Positions 1 through 6,218 of a stretch of 8,293 bases of DNA are shown here, piece by piece. The DNA comes from Erysipelotrichaceae bacterium. Lineage in GTDB: Bacteria; Bacillota_I; Bacilli_A; Erysipelotrichales; Erysipelotrichaceae. Within the stretch, counting starts at the first letter, position 1. Every line of letters begins with the position of its first letter. The DNA is taken from contig CAAGJS010000251.1 of NCBI GenBank assembly GCA_900770275.1, positions 1 through 8,293 of the forward strand, read 5' to 3'. The notes under the pieces were generated by a model. That model was given only the letters and a program-made list of their open reading frames with translations. It was not told the DNA's origin and made no database searches. Made by a program: the position numbers and the translations under genes.

Positions 1-522
1 GGATTTATTGTTCTGAATGTAATTCATCCATCCTGGCTGCCAATGGATTCGCTTCTGACGTTCAACAACAACTGGGGCAATCATCGTGGCTTTCTATGGC
101 TTGCAACGGTTCGCGGCTGGCGTTACTTATTGGTGAATCGGCCTTTGAAGGCACTCTTCGGTGTGGGACCGGATCAGTACTATTACCTGATGAATGATCT
201 GTATCTCAATGGAAATGCGGCATATTTCCACAGCGTTGCGGTGACCAATGCGCATTGCGAGATACTGAATAATCTGATCAATTACGGCATCTTCGGCTTT
301 GCCGTTTATATCTATCTGCTCGTTTCTTCTATGGTGCGTGGGTTCCGGTCTGGTAATGAAGGGGGAGTGATGCTTGCATACTGTGTTCTTTCCATCAGTA
401 TCGTAAACATCTTCATGTTCCAGGAGATTCTTTCGACACCGCTGGAGTTTGCGTTGATTGGATCCTTATTGGTCATGAAAACTGCAGAGAAAGAGGGAAA
501 AGAAGTGGTATCTCTTGACTGA
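1..522 (+). CDS. O-antigen ligase/polymerase-like membrane protein, 3' part (5' end outside window)
   Basis: The reading frame is open from base 1, so the 173 codons seen are the C-terminal part of a longer gene; the in-frame ATG at 43 has no ribosome binding site and is internal. The protein is hydrophobic with short polar loops. Seen motifs: N-H-R-G-F-L-W (about residues 27-33 counted from base 1), a P-x-K-x-L-F-G-V-G-P-D stretch, and A-H-x-E-I-L-N-N-L-x-N-Y-G-I-F-G at residues 84-99. The pattern 'RG..W ... P..G.G ... H.E.L..L...GI.G', followed by membrane segments (about 96-113 and 123-143), is characteristic of the Wzy_C/O-antigen ligase family. In that family the loop histidine (here His85) lies near the catalytic site that joins or polymerises undecaprenyl-linked glycans at the outer face of the cytoplasmic membrane. 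In a Gram-positive the likely role is capsule or wall polysaccharide polymerisation. Substrate cannot be told. The family call is fairly safe; polymerase versus ligase is open. Confidence 0.75.
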   Translation, partial: GFIVLNVIHPSWLPMDSLLTFNNNWGNHRGFLWLATVRGWRYLLVNRPLKALFGVGPDQYYYLMNDLYLNGNAAYFHSVAVTNAHCEILNNLINYGIFGFAVYIYLLVSSMVRGFRSGNEGGVMLAYCVLSISIVNIFMFQEILSTPLEFALIGSLLVMKTAEKEGKEVVSLD

Positions 523-677
523 ATTACGGAACAAGAAATAGAACGTTAACTTGCGAATGAGTGATTACTAAATCGGCTGCGGACTGTCGAAAACAGCTTA
601 ATAAAGCCAAAGTGCGAATGCCCGAAGCTTTTTTTGCAATGTAAATCAGTTATCAAGTCGAAAGGCAGGATAGAACA

Positions 678-709
678 TCGTGCTAATATTGCTTATAATA
701 TTAGTACGA
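678..709 (+). promoter_or_regulatory. Inverted-repeat operator of the abiE operon
   Basis: Arms at 678-690 and 697-709 are complementary at 12 of 13 positions, with a single G/T mismatch (682/705), and flank a 6-base centre. The -10 box TATAAT (694-699) straddles the centre and the right arm, so a protein bound here would block RNA polymerase. AbiEi antitoxins of known type IV systems are repressors that bind inverted repeats in their own promoter, so AbiEi is the expected ligand (inference). Only one such repeat is seen, whereas the studied streptococcal abiE promoter has two. Confidence 0.75.
694..699 (+). promoter_or_regulatory. -10 box of the abiE promoter
   Basis: A perfect TATAAT lies 22 bases before the abiEi ATG. 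The -35 is poor: TAGAAC at 671-676 with 17-base spacing matches TTGACA at 3 of 6 positions. Transcription would start near base 706, giving a leader of about 16 bases that just contains the ribosome binding site. This also rules out the upstream in-frame GTG at 680 as the start codon. Confidence 0.65.
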
Positions 710-721
710 AAGGAAAGAACT

Positions 722-1303
722 ATGAAGAGCAGAAACACTCCATTGCCGGATACAGGGATATTTTCTCTGTCAGACGTAAAGCGTGCTGGTGTAGATAAGA
801 ATCGTTTCTACCAGTATGTAAGGGATAATAAACTAGAACGGGTGGCGCATGGAATCTATGCGACACAGGACAGCTGGATCGATGATCTTTATATACTTCA
901 TCAACGATGCCCACATGGCGTGTTTTCTCATGAAGAAGCACTGTATTATCATGGGCTGACAGATCGCGAACCGACTCGGCATGTCTTGACCGTTTATACC
1001 GGGTATAACACAAAGCGTTTGACTGAGAGCGGATGCAAGATTTACACCGTGAAAAGAGAGCTGCTTGAAGTCGGAAAAATCAATGTCATTGATTCCTTTG
1101 GAAATGAGATATCAATTTACGATCTGGAGCGGACTATCTGTGATATCGTTCGCAGTCGACGCAACATCGAAGCCCAGGATCTAACAACGGCCTTGAAGTC
1201 ATATGTGAAAAGAAAAGATAAAGATCTGAACCGGCTGATGTCTTATGCAAAATTGTTTCGGGTTGACCGGATTGTCCGAAATTATATGGAGGTGCTTTTG
1301 TAA
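722..1303 (+). CDS. abiEi: AbiEi antitoxin / transcriptional autorepressor (type IV toxin-antitoxin)
   Basis: 193 residues, the usual size for AbiEi. An N-terminal winged helix-turn-helix spans about residues 13-48, beginning F-S-L-S-D-V-K-R-A-G-V and ending R-V-A-H-G-I-Y-A, the family wing signature. The C-terminal antitoxin domain follows, with V-F-S-H-E-E-A-L-Y-Y-H-G-L-T-D (67-81) and the conserved Y-D-L-E-R-T-I-C-D-I-V-R segment (133-144). The tail is rich in Lys and Arg. ATG at 722 is chosen over GTG 680 because AAGGAAAG (710-717) lies just before it and GTG 680 is in the operator, upstream of the likely transcript start. In this family the N-domain binds inverted repeats to repress the operon and the C-domain counters the toxin without stable binding. 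The stop overlaps the abiEii start (TAATG), so the two are probably translationally coupled. Family confident; antitoxin activity inferred from the pair. Confidence 0.88.
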   Translation: MKSRNTPLPDTGIFSLSDVKRAGVDKNRFYQYVRDNKLERVAHGIYATQDSWIDDLYILHQRCPHGVFSHEEALYYHGLTDREPTRHVLTVYTGYNTKRLTESGCKIYTVKRELLEVGKINVIDSFGNEISIYDLERTICDIVRSRRNIEAQDLTTALKSYVKRKDKDLNRLMSYAKLFRVDRIVRNYMEVLL

Positions 1304-2142
1304 TGCCGCTGACATCCGCGCAGGTTAAGGGAAGGATTAAATCCATTGCACAGAAGAAACATGCTGATGCGAGAATTTTGCTCCGGCTGTACGCTATGGA
1401 ACGATTTTTGGAAAGATTGGGAAATTCAAGATATGCCGATCATTTCGTGATCAAAGGCGGCATTCTTGTTACAGCTATGGTCGGGGTATCCATGAGATCG
1501 ACGATGGATATTGATGCGTCCGTCCGAAATGAAAATCTCACAGCTGATGATGCAAAAAGAATTCTAAATGAAATTGCACATATTGACTTAGATGATGGAA
1601 TGACTTTTTCTGTTAAATCTGTGGACTCTATCATGGACGAAATGGAGTATCCGGGAATCCGAATTATGATGGATGCAGTAATGGAGAAAATGGTGATTCC
1701 ATTAAAGATCGATATTTCCACTGGTGATGTGATAACACCCGGGGCGGTTGTTTTTCAGTATCCGATGATGCTTGAAAATCGTTCTATTAACCTTTGGAGT
1801 TACAATCTGGAAACAGTTTTGGCCGAGAAGCTGCAGACAGTTCTTGCAAGGGGAATCCTCAATACAAGAATGAGGGATTTTTATGATATCCGTTCGCTTT
1901 TCTTACTGTATAAAGACACAATCAATACTCAGACGTTGAAGCAGGCATTCGAAGCGACATGCAGAAAGAGAGGAACCGTGGACTTAGAAGGACAGGGTGA
2001 AAAAATTCTTGAAGCGATTGAGAACAGCGAAGATATCAATGCCCTTTGGATGGCATATCAAAAAAAGTATTCATACGCATCTGAAGTTTCATTATTGGAA
2101 ATACTGCAATGCATCAGAGAGATGATTTCTATAGTGGAGTGA
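1303..2142 (+). CDS. abiEii: AbiEii toxin, nucleotidyltransferase of the AbiEii/AbiGii family
   Basis: 279 residues, close to the family norm. It has the full set of AbiEii/DUF1814 motifs. Motif I: K-G-G-I-L (51-55) and R-S-T-M-D-I-D (65-71), with Asp69 and Asp71 as expected metal ligands. Motif II: K-I-D-I-S-T-G-D (135-142). Then E-x-x-x-A-E-K-L (170-177) and N-T-R-M-R-D-F-Y-D-I (187-196). All predicted catalytic residues are present, so the enzyme looks intact. Family members are polymerase-beta-fold nucleotidyltransferases; characterised ones are bacteriostatic toxins, and some homologues add nucleotides to tRNA acceptor ends. The target here is unknown. GGAGGTG (1287-1293), 9 bases upstream, sits inside the end of abiEi, and the ATG shares one base with the abiEi stop. 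Characterised AbiE pairs give abortive infection against phages; whether this one does is inference. Confidence 0.9.
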   Translation: MPLTSAQVKGRIKSIAQKKHADARILLRLYAMERFLERLGNSRYADHFVIKGGILVTAMVGVSMRSTMDIDASVRNENLTADDAKRILNEIAHIDLDDGMTFSVKSVDSIMDEMEYPGIRIMMDAVMEKMVIPLKIDISTGDVITPGAVVFQYPMMLENRSINLWSYNLETVLAEKLQTVLARGILNTRMRDFYDIRSLFLLYKDTINTQTLKQAFEATCRKRGTVDLEGQGEKILEAIENSEDINALWMAYQKKYSYASEVSLLEILQCIREMISIVE

Positions 2143-2156
2143 GATTCTCAAATTTT
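2140..2156 (+). terminator. Weak possible terminator after abiEii
   Basis: TGAG-ATT-CTCA (2140-2150) forms a 4-bp stem that includes the abiEii stop codon and is followed by AA and six T. The stem is too short to be convincing, but it is the only hairpin-plus-T-run directly behind the operon. Confidence 0.25.
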
Positions 2157-2178
2157 TTCGAAGGATTCAACAGCTTAA

Positions 2179-2361
2179 AGCGTAAATCATTTGCATAAAT
2201 CCGGAAGTGAGGTTCAGGATAAAACAAAAGCCTTTGGTGCTAAAGAATTGATCGAAGAGCTCAGGGAGTTGCCTGACAAACTCTCCATTTGGTTGATGAA
2301 GATCAACAGAAAGAGGAAAACTGAAAATAGAATCTCTCTTTTCAGCGTGCTATCCTTATGA
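2179..2361 (+). pseudogene. Possible coding remnant, unidentified
   Basis: Between abiEii and the ABC exporter one frame is open for 60 codons after a TAA at 2176-2178, up to TGA at 2359. The translation looks protein-like, with a charged amphipathic stretch K-E-L-I-E-E-L-R-E-L-P-D-K-L and then S-I-W-L-M-K-I-N-R-K-R-K. There is no ATG before codon 40, and no ribosome binding site precedes the TTG at 2191. It therefore reads as the 3' end of a gene whose beginning has been lost. I do not recognise the family. It could also be chance; it is short and stands alone. Confidence 0.3.
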
Positions 2362-2376
2362 GGCTGTTTGGTTAGT

Positions 2377-2382
2377 TAAAAT
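2377..2382 (+). promoter_or_regulatory. Possible -10 box for the fused ABC exporter gene
   Basis: TAAAAT differs from TATAAT at one base and lies 23 bases before the ATG at 2406. No good -35 is seen; TTATGA at 2356-2361 matches 3 of 6 with a short 15-base spacer. The gene needs its own promoter unless it is read from abiE, and this is the best candidate. Confidence 0.3.
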
Positions 2383-2405
2383 AAACAAACACGTTGGAGG
2401 CACGT

Positions 2406-5400
2406 ATGATCAAGAAGAGACTTCTGCAGTTACTGGGGAAGCAGAGGAAATACATCATTTATCAGATTCTGTGGCAATGGATTTCATTGTTTACGGAGAT
2501 CGGCTTTGTGTGGCAGATTGCCTCAGTGATTGAGGCGGCGTACTCTGTTACATTTTCTTCATCTCTTTTATTGAATCGGACGCTATTTGCGGCGCTATTC
2601 ATGGCGGTACGCTACCTCTGCTCACGTATGCAGGTAAGGACGGGCTATAAGGCCAGTGCAGATGTGAAGCGGATTCTGCGTGAGAAGATCTATCAGAAGC
2701 TTTTAGGACTAGGGCCGTCGTATCGAGAACAGGTGTCTTCGGCAGAGATCGTCTCGATGACGACGGAAGGCGTGGAGCAGCTGGAGACGTATTTCTCCAA
2801 GTATCTGCCTCAGTTTTTCTATGCGCTGCTGGCTCCGGTTACGCTGTTCTTCGTGCTGAAGAATATTTCGCTGAAGAGTGCAGTTGTTTTATTGGCGGCA
2901 GTACCTCTGATTCCGATTGTGATCATGGTTGTGATGAAGGTGGCGCGGAAGCTGCTGGATCACTATTTCCAGATTTATTACGGGCTGGCTGATACATTCC
3001 TTGAGAAGCTTCATGGCCTGACGACGCTGAAGGTATATCAGGCAGATGAGCAGGCTGCGAAGGATATGGCCGAAGAGTCGGAGCAGTTCCGCAAGGTGAC
3101 AATGAAGGTACTGGGGATGCAGCTGAACAGTACCGCAATCATGGACCTGGTCGCTTATGGCGGAACGGCTGTCGGTTTTGTGACGGCTCTTTCGCAGTAT
3201 CAGGCAGGTGCGGTCAACCTCTTCGGGATGATCATGATTCTGTTCCTTGGGGCGGAGTTCTTTCTGCCGATGCGTCTGCTTGGCTCCTATTTCCATATTG
3301 GAATGAACGGGATGAAGGCAAGTGATCGGATGTTTGCCTTCCTGGATGCGGAAGAGCCGGCCGATGGTACGGAGGAGGTGGATGCGTCTGATCCTTCGAT
3401 TGTTCTGGACCATGTTTCGTTTTCCTATGAAGCAGACCGTCCGATTCTGAAGGATATTTCGATGAAGATTCCGGCCGGATCTTTTGTCGCTATTGCCGGA
3501 GTCTCCGGTTCAGGAAAGTCGACGCTGGCCGGAATTCTGAGTGGAAGAAACCGTAATTTTTCTGGAAGTGTAACGATTGGGGGAAAGCCGGTTCAGAGTC
3601 TTTCAACTTCGAGCCGCATTCGTCATATGACGCTGGTGGCACATGACAGTGTTCTGTTTTCCGGTACGATCCGCGATAATCTGAAGCTTGGCAATCCGGA
3701 TGCGAGCGACGAAGAGATGAAAGAAGTGCTTCACAGCGTCGCCCTTGATGAATTCGCAGATGATCTTTCGATGGTGATTCATGAACAGGGAAGCGACCTG
3801 TCCGGTGGGCAGCGGCAGCGTCTATGCTTTGCACGCGCACTTCTTCATAATTCGGAAATCTATATCTTTGATGAAGCTGCTTCAAGCATCGATATGGAGT
3901 CGGAAGCTGTCATCATGCATGCAATCCGGAATCTTGCGGGAAAGCGGACCATTCTTCTGATTACGCATCGCCTTGCGGATGCGGAAGGGGCGGATCAGAT
4001 CTATCTTCTGAGCAATGGAACCATTGCAGAGTCCGGCACCCAGGAAGAAATGATGGCGGAGAACGGGCTCTATGCACGTATGTACAGTGAGCAGAAGAAG
4101 CTTGAGGATTATACCCTCAACGCTTCGGTGAAGGATCAGCCGCGTACGGTGATCAATGTCACATCGTCCGGCAATGGACATGTTGATGCGGTGGATACGA
4201 ACGAAAAGAAGCGCCGCTCCGGCTTTGCGATCATGCGAAAGCTGATTGTGCTGGTAAAGCCGCTGGCCGGTGTGATGGCACTTGGCATTGCGCTAGGCGT
4301 TGTGGGCTATCTCTGTGCGATCTTCGTGACGGTTCTTGCGGCAAAGGGTGCGGCAATGGTCGCGGGCGGTTCTGTGGCATCCGGATTATTTGCGGTGATT
4401 CTTCTGATTGCGGCGGCACGCGGATTCCTGCACTATGGGGAACAGTACTGCAACCACTATATTGCCTTCCGTCTTCTTGCCTTAATCCGCAACAAGGTGT
4501 TTGCGGCGCTGCAGAAGCTGGCTCCGGCCAAACTGGATGGCAAGGGAAAGGGCAGTCTCATTTCGCTGATCACAAGTGATATTGAATTATTGGAAGTGTT
4601 CTATGCCCATACGATTTCGCCGATTGCGATTGCGGCGATTACGTCGGTTATTCTCTGCATCTATATTGGTCAGCAGTATCTGCCGGCAGTTCTATGTGCG
4701 ATTGGTGCCTATGCGATGGTCGGCATTTTGATTCCTCTATTTGTCAGCCACAACAATGCGCAGAAGGGAATGAAGTACCGTACCGCCTTTGCGGAGATGA
4801 ACAGCTATCTGCTTGAAAGTGTGATGGGCGTCTATGAAACGATTCAGTATGGTGGCGAAGAACAGGCTGTAATTTTCCTTCAGAAGCGGGCGATGAATCT
4901 CAGCACTTTGCAGAAGGATCTTTCCCGCGATGAGGAGAGGCAGTCTTCGTTTACGAATCTGATGATTCAGTTATTCTCCTGGATCATGGTCATGATCATG
5001 GCTTCGGCTTATGGAAACGGATCGGTGGGACTTATTGCCATGTTATGCCCAATTGCGGCGATGATGAGCTCCTTTGGCCCGACGGTGGCTCTGGCTTCGC
5101 TGTCCACGGGTCTGACGCAGACGCTGGCAAGTGGCGAACGTGTACTGTCGCTGCTGGAAGAAGAACCGGCTGTGGCAGAAGTGACCAGCGGCAGGAATTC
5201 TTCGTTTACGGGTGCGGATCTGAATCATGTGTCATTTGCCTATGAGGGTGCGGATGTGCTGCAGGATCTTTCGATGCAGTTTCCGGAAGGAAAGATCATC
5301 GGTATCCATGGACCATCGGGCTGCGGTAAGAGTACGATTCTGAAACTGCTGATGCGCTTCTATGATGTGGATCAGGGAAGTGTAGATATCAGCAGTCTGG

Positions 5401-5852
5401 ATGTGAAGAAGATCAATACGAACTGTCTGCGTGGTATGGAGTCCTATGTCCTTCAGGATACGTGGCTGTTCTCCGGTACGATTGCGGAAAACATTTCGCT
5501 GCGTAAGCCGGATGTGACGATGAAACAGATCGAGGAAGCTGCCAGGATGGCGAAACTTGATGGCCTGATCGCATCTTTGCCGCATGGCTATGATACGAAG
5601 CTTGGAGAGCTTGGTGATACGCTTTCGGGTGGTGAGAGGCAGCGCATCGGCATTGCGCGTGCTTTCCTGCATGGTGGGACGTTCATTCTGCTGGATGAGC
5701 CGACGAGCAATCTTGATGCGCTCAATGAGGGCATGATCATGAAGACGGTAAAGGAATCGTCACAGGGAAAGACCATCGTTCTTGTGTCGCATCGCAATTC
5801 GACGCTGAGTATCGCGGATCAGATCTATGATCTGGTCCCGGTACAGGCATGA
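2406..5852 (+). CDS. Fused tandem ABC exporter (TMD-NBD-TMD-NBD), CydD/CydC-like
   Basis: 1148 residues, twice a normal half-exporter, containing two complete type-1 exporter halves in one chain. TMD1 is about 10-310. NBD1 is about 330-565: Walker A G-V-S-G-S-G-K-S-T 365-373, signature LSGGQ from 465, Walker B I-Y-I-F-D-E 485-490, switch His521. A polar linker spans about 566-604. TMD2 is about 605-910. NBD2 is about 935-1148: Walker A G-P-S-G-C-G-K-S-T 969-977, signature LSGGE from 1073, Walker B I-L-L-D-E 1094-1098, switch His1129. Start: TTGGAGG (2394-2400) is the ribosome binding site, 5 bases before ATG 2406, so the in-frame TTG at 2394 is not the start. NBD2 has the normal Q-loop Gln1017, but NBD1 has His413 there. 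The halves resemble CydD then CydC (thiol/haem-linked exporter of cytochrome bd maturation), but no cydAB is in the window, so the substrate is open; multidrug or peptide export is possible. It acts in the cytoplasmic membrane and appears monocistronic. Confidence 0.88.
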   Translation: MIKKRLLQLLGKQRKYIIYQILWQWISLFTEIGFVWQIASVIEAAYSVTFSSSLLLNRTLFAALFMAVRYLCSRMQVRTGYKASADVKRILREKIYQKLLGLGPSYREQVSSAEIVSMTTEGVEQLETYFSKYLPQFFYALLAPVTLFFVLKNISLKSAVVLLAAVPLIPIVIMVVMKVARKLLDHYFQIYYGLADTFLEKLHGLTTLKVYQADEQAAKDMAEESEQFRKVTMKVLGMQLNSTAIMDLVAYGGTAVGFVTALSQYQAGAVNLFGMIMILFLGAEFFLPMRLLGSYFHIGMNGMKASDRMFAFLDAEEPADGTEEVDASDPSIVLDHVSFSYEADRPILKDISMKIPAGSFVAIAGVSGSGKSTLAGILSGRNRNFSGSVTIGGKPVQSLSTSSRIRHMTLVAHDSVLFSGTIRDNLKLGNPDASDEEMKEVLHSVALDEFADDLSMVIHEQGSDLSGGQRQRLCFARALLHNSEIYIFDEAASSIDMESEAVIMHAIRNLAGKRTILLITHRLADAEGADQIYLLSNGTIAESGTQEEMMAENGLYARMYSEQKKLEDYTLNASVKDQPRTVINVTSSGNGHVDAVDTNEKKRRSGFAIMRKLIVLVKPLAGVMALGIALGVVGYLCAIFVTVLAAKGAAMVAGGSVASGLFAVILLIAAARGFLHYGEQYCNHYIAFRLLALIRNKVFAALQKLAPAKLDGKGKGSLISLITSDIELLEVFYAHTISPIAIAAITSVILCIYIGQQYLPAVLCAIGAYAMVGILIPLFVSHNNAQKGMKYRTAFAEMNSYLLESVMGVYETIQYGGEEQAVIFLQKRAMNLSTLQKDLSRDEERQSSFTNLMIQLFSWIMVMIMASAYGNGSVGLIAMLCPIAAMMSSFGPTVALASLSTGLTQTLASGERVLSLLEEEPAVAEVTSGRNSSFTGADLNHVSFAYEGADVLQDLSMQFPEGKIIGIHGPSGCGKSTILKLLMRFYDVDQGSVDISSLDVKKINTNCLRGMESYVLQDTWLFSGTIAENISLRKPDVTMKQIEEAARMAKLDGLIASLPHGYDTKLGELGDTLSGGERQRIGIARAFLHGGTFILLDEPTSNLDALNEGMIMKTVKESSQGKTIVLVSHRNSTLSIADQIYDLVPVQA

Positions 5853-5880
5853 AAAAAGGAGACTTGCGTCTCCGTTTTTT
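5852..5880. terminator. Bidirectional terminator between the ABC exporter gene and rpsU
   Basis: A-run (5852-5857), stem GGAGAC (5858-5863), loop TTGC, stem GTCTCC (5868-5873), one G, then six T (5875-5880). The six-base perfect stem with A-run on one side and T-run on the other is a rho-independent terminator in both directions. It begins on the last base of the ABC stop codon and ends one base before the rpsU stop, so it serves both convergent genes. Confidence 0.88.
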
Positions 5881-5881
5881 C

Positions 5882-6076
5882 TTAGCGTCTCTTCTTATTA
5901 CGCATGCGAGCGTTCTTGCGAGCCTCTTCAGACTTGAGTCTGCGCTTTACACCCGGCTTTACATAGAACTCTCTCTTCTTGCATTCAGCGAGTGTGCCGT
6001 CTCTGGAGACAGCGCGCTTGAACCGACGCAGTGCATCATCGAGAGATTCGTTTTCACGAACAACGATCTTAGCCAT
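5882..6076 (-). CDS. rpsU: 30S ribosomal protein S21
   Basis: 64 residues, rich in Arg and Lys, starting M-A-K-I-V-V-R-E-N-E-S-L-D-D-A-L-R-R-F-K-R and ending in a basic tail R-M-R-N-K-K-R-R. This is unmistakably S21 (bS21), which binds the 30S platform near the 3' end of 16S rRNA and helps translation initiation. The frame is open 6 codons further upstream (to 6094), but the M-A-K start at 6076 is the family start and has GGAGGAA (minus strand, 6079-6085) right before it. In many Bacillota rpsU is followed by a yqeY-like gene; here it is followed directly by the shared terminator, so it is a single-gene unit. Confidence 0.97.
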   Translation of the reverse strand: MAKIVVRENESLDDALRRFKRAVSRDGTLAECKKREFYVKPGVKRRLKSEEARKNARMRNKKRR

Positions 6077-6096
6077 GTTTCCTCCGTACGTCACAA

Positions 6097-6125
6097 ATTA
6101 TAGCGGATAAATGGCTTCATGTTCA
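6097..6125 (-). promoter_or_regulatory. Promoter of rpsU
   Basis: On the minus strand, TGAACA (6120-6125, 4 of 6 matches to TTGACA) and a perfect TATAAT (6097-6102) are separated by 17 bases. Transcription should start near 6090, giving a leader of about 14 bases, barely enough for the ribosome binding site. No attenuator or protein-binding leader fits in that space. Confidence 0.7.
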
Positions 6126-6180
6126 TGGAAATTTACATTTTTGAGAACTTGTGAGCCCGAAAGGATGAGAGATCTGTCTG

Positions 6181-6189
6181 TGATAGAAT
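6181..6189 (+). promoter_or_regulatory. Possible promoter (-10 box) of tex
   Basis: TAGAAT (6184-6189), one base off consensus, is preceded by TGA at 6181-6183, which makes an extended -10 (TGnTAGAAT) that can work without a good -35. No convincing -35 is seen at 16-18 bases. It lies 29 bases before the tex ATG and points away from the rpsU promoter, so rpsU and tex are divergent. Confidence 0.5.
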
Positions 6190-6218
6190 AGAGCGGCAGC
6201 TTTAACGGAGGTATACAC

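Noticed and set aside
43..45. ATG at 43 as the true start of the polysaccharide gene
   Set aside because: The frame is open to base 1 with hydrophobic residues upstream, there is no ribosome binding site, and the family's N-terminal membrane segments are missing.
597..635. Possible terminator after the polysaccharide gene (GCTT at 597-600, AAGC at 625-628, followed by seven T)
   Set aside because: Only four base pairs with a long loop. The T-run is real, but no stable stem could be drawn by eye.
680..721. GTG at 680 as the start of abiEi
   Set aside because: It lies in the operator, upstream of the likely transcript start. It has no ribosome binding site and would add 14 hydrophobic residues not typical of the family.
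2889..3413. A 174-codon minus-strand frame inside the exporter gene
   Set aside because: His/Gln/Arg-rich low-quality translation opposite a well-supported domain; shadow of the plus-strand gene.
5849..6103. An 84-codon plus-strand frame across rpsU
   Set aside because: It is antisense to S21 and starts in the terminator. Its apparent Shine-Dalgarno (GGAG) is part of the terminator stem, downstream of the ATG.
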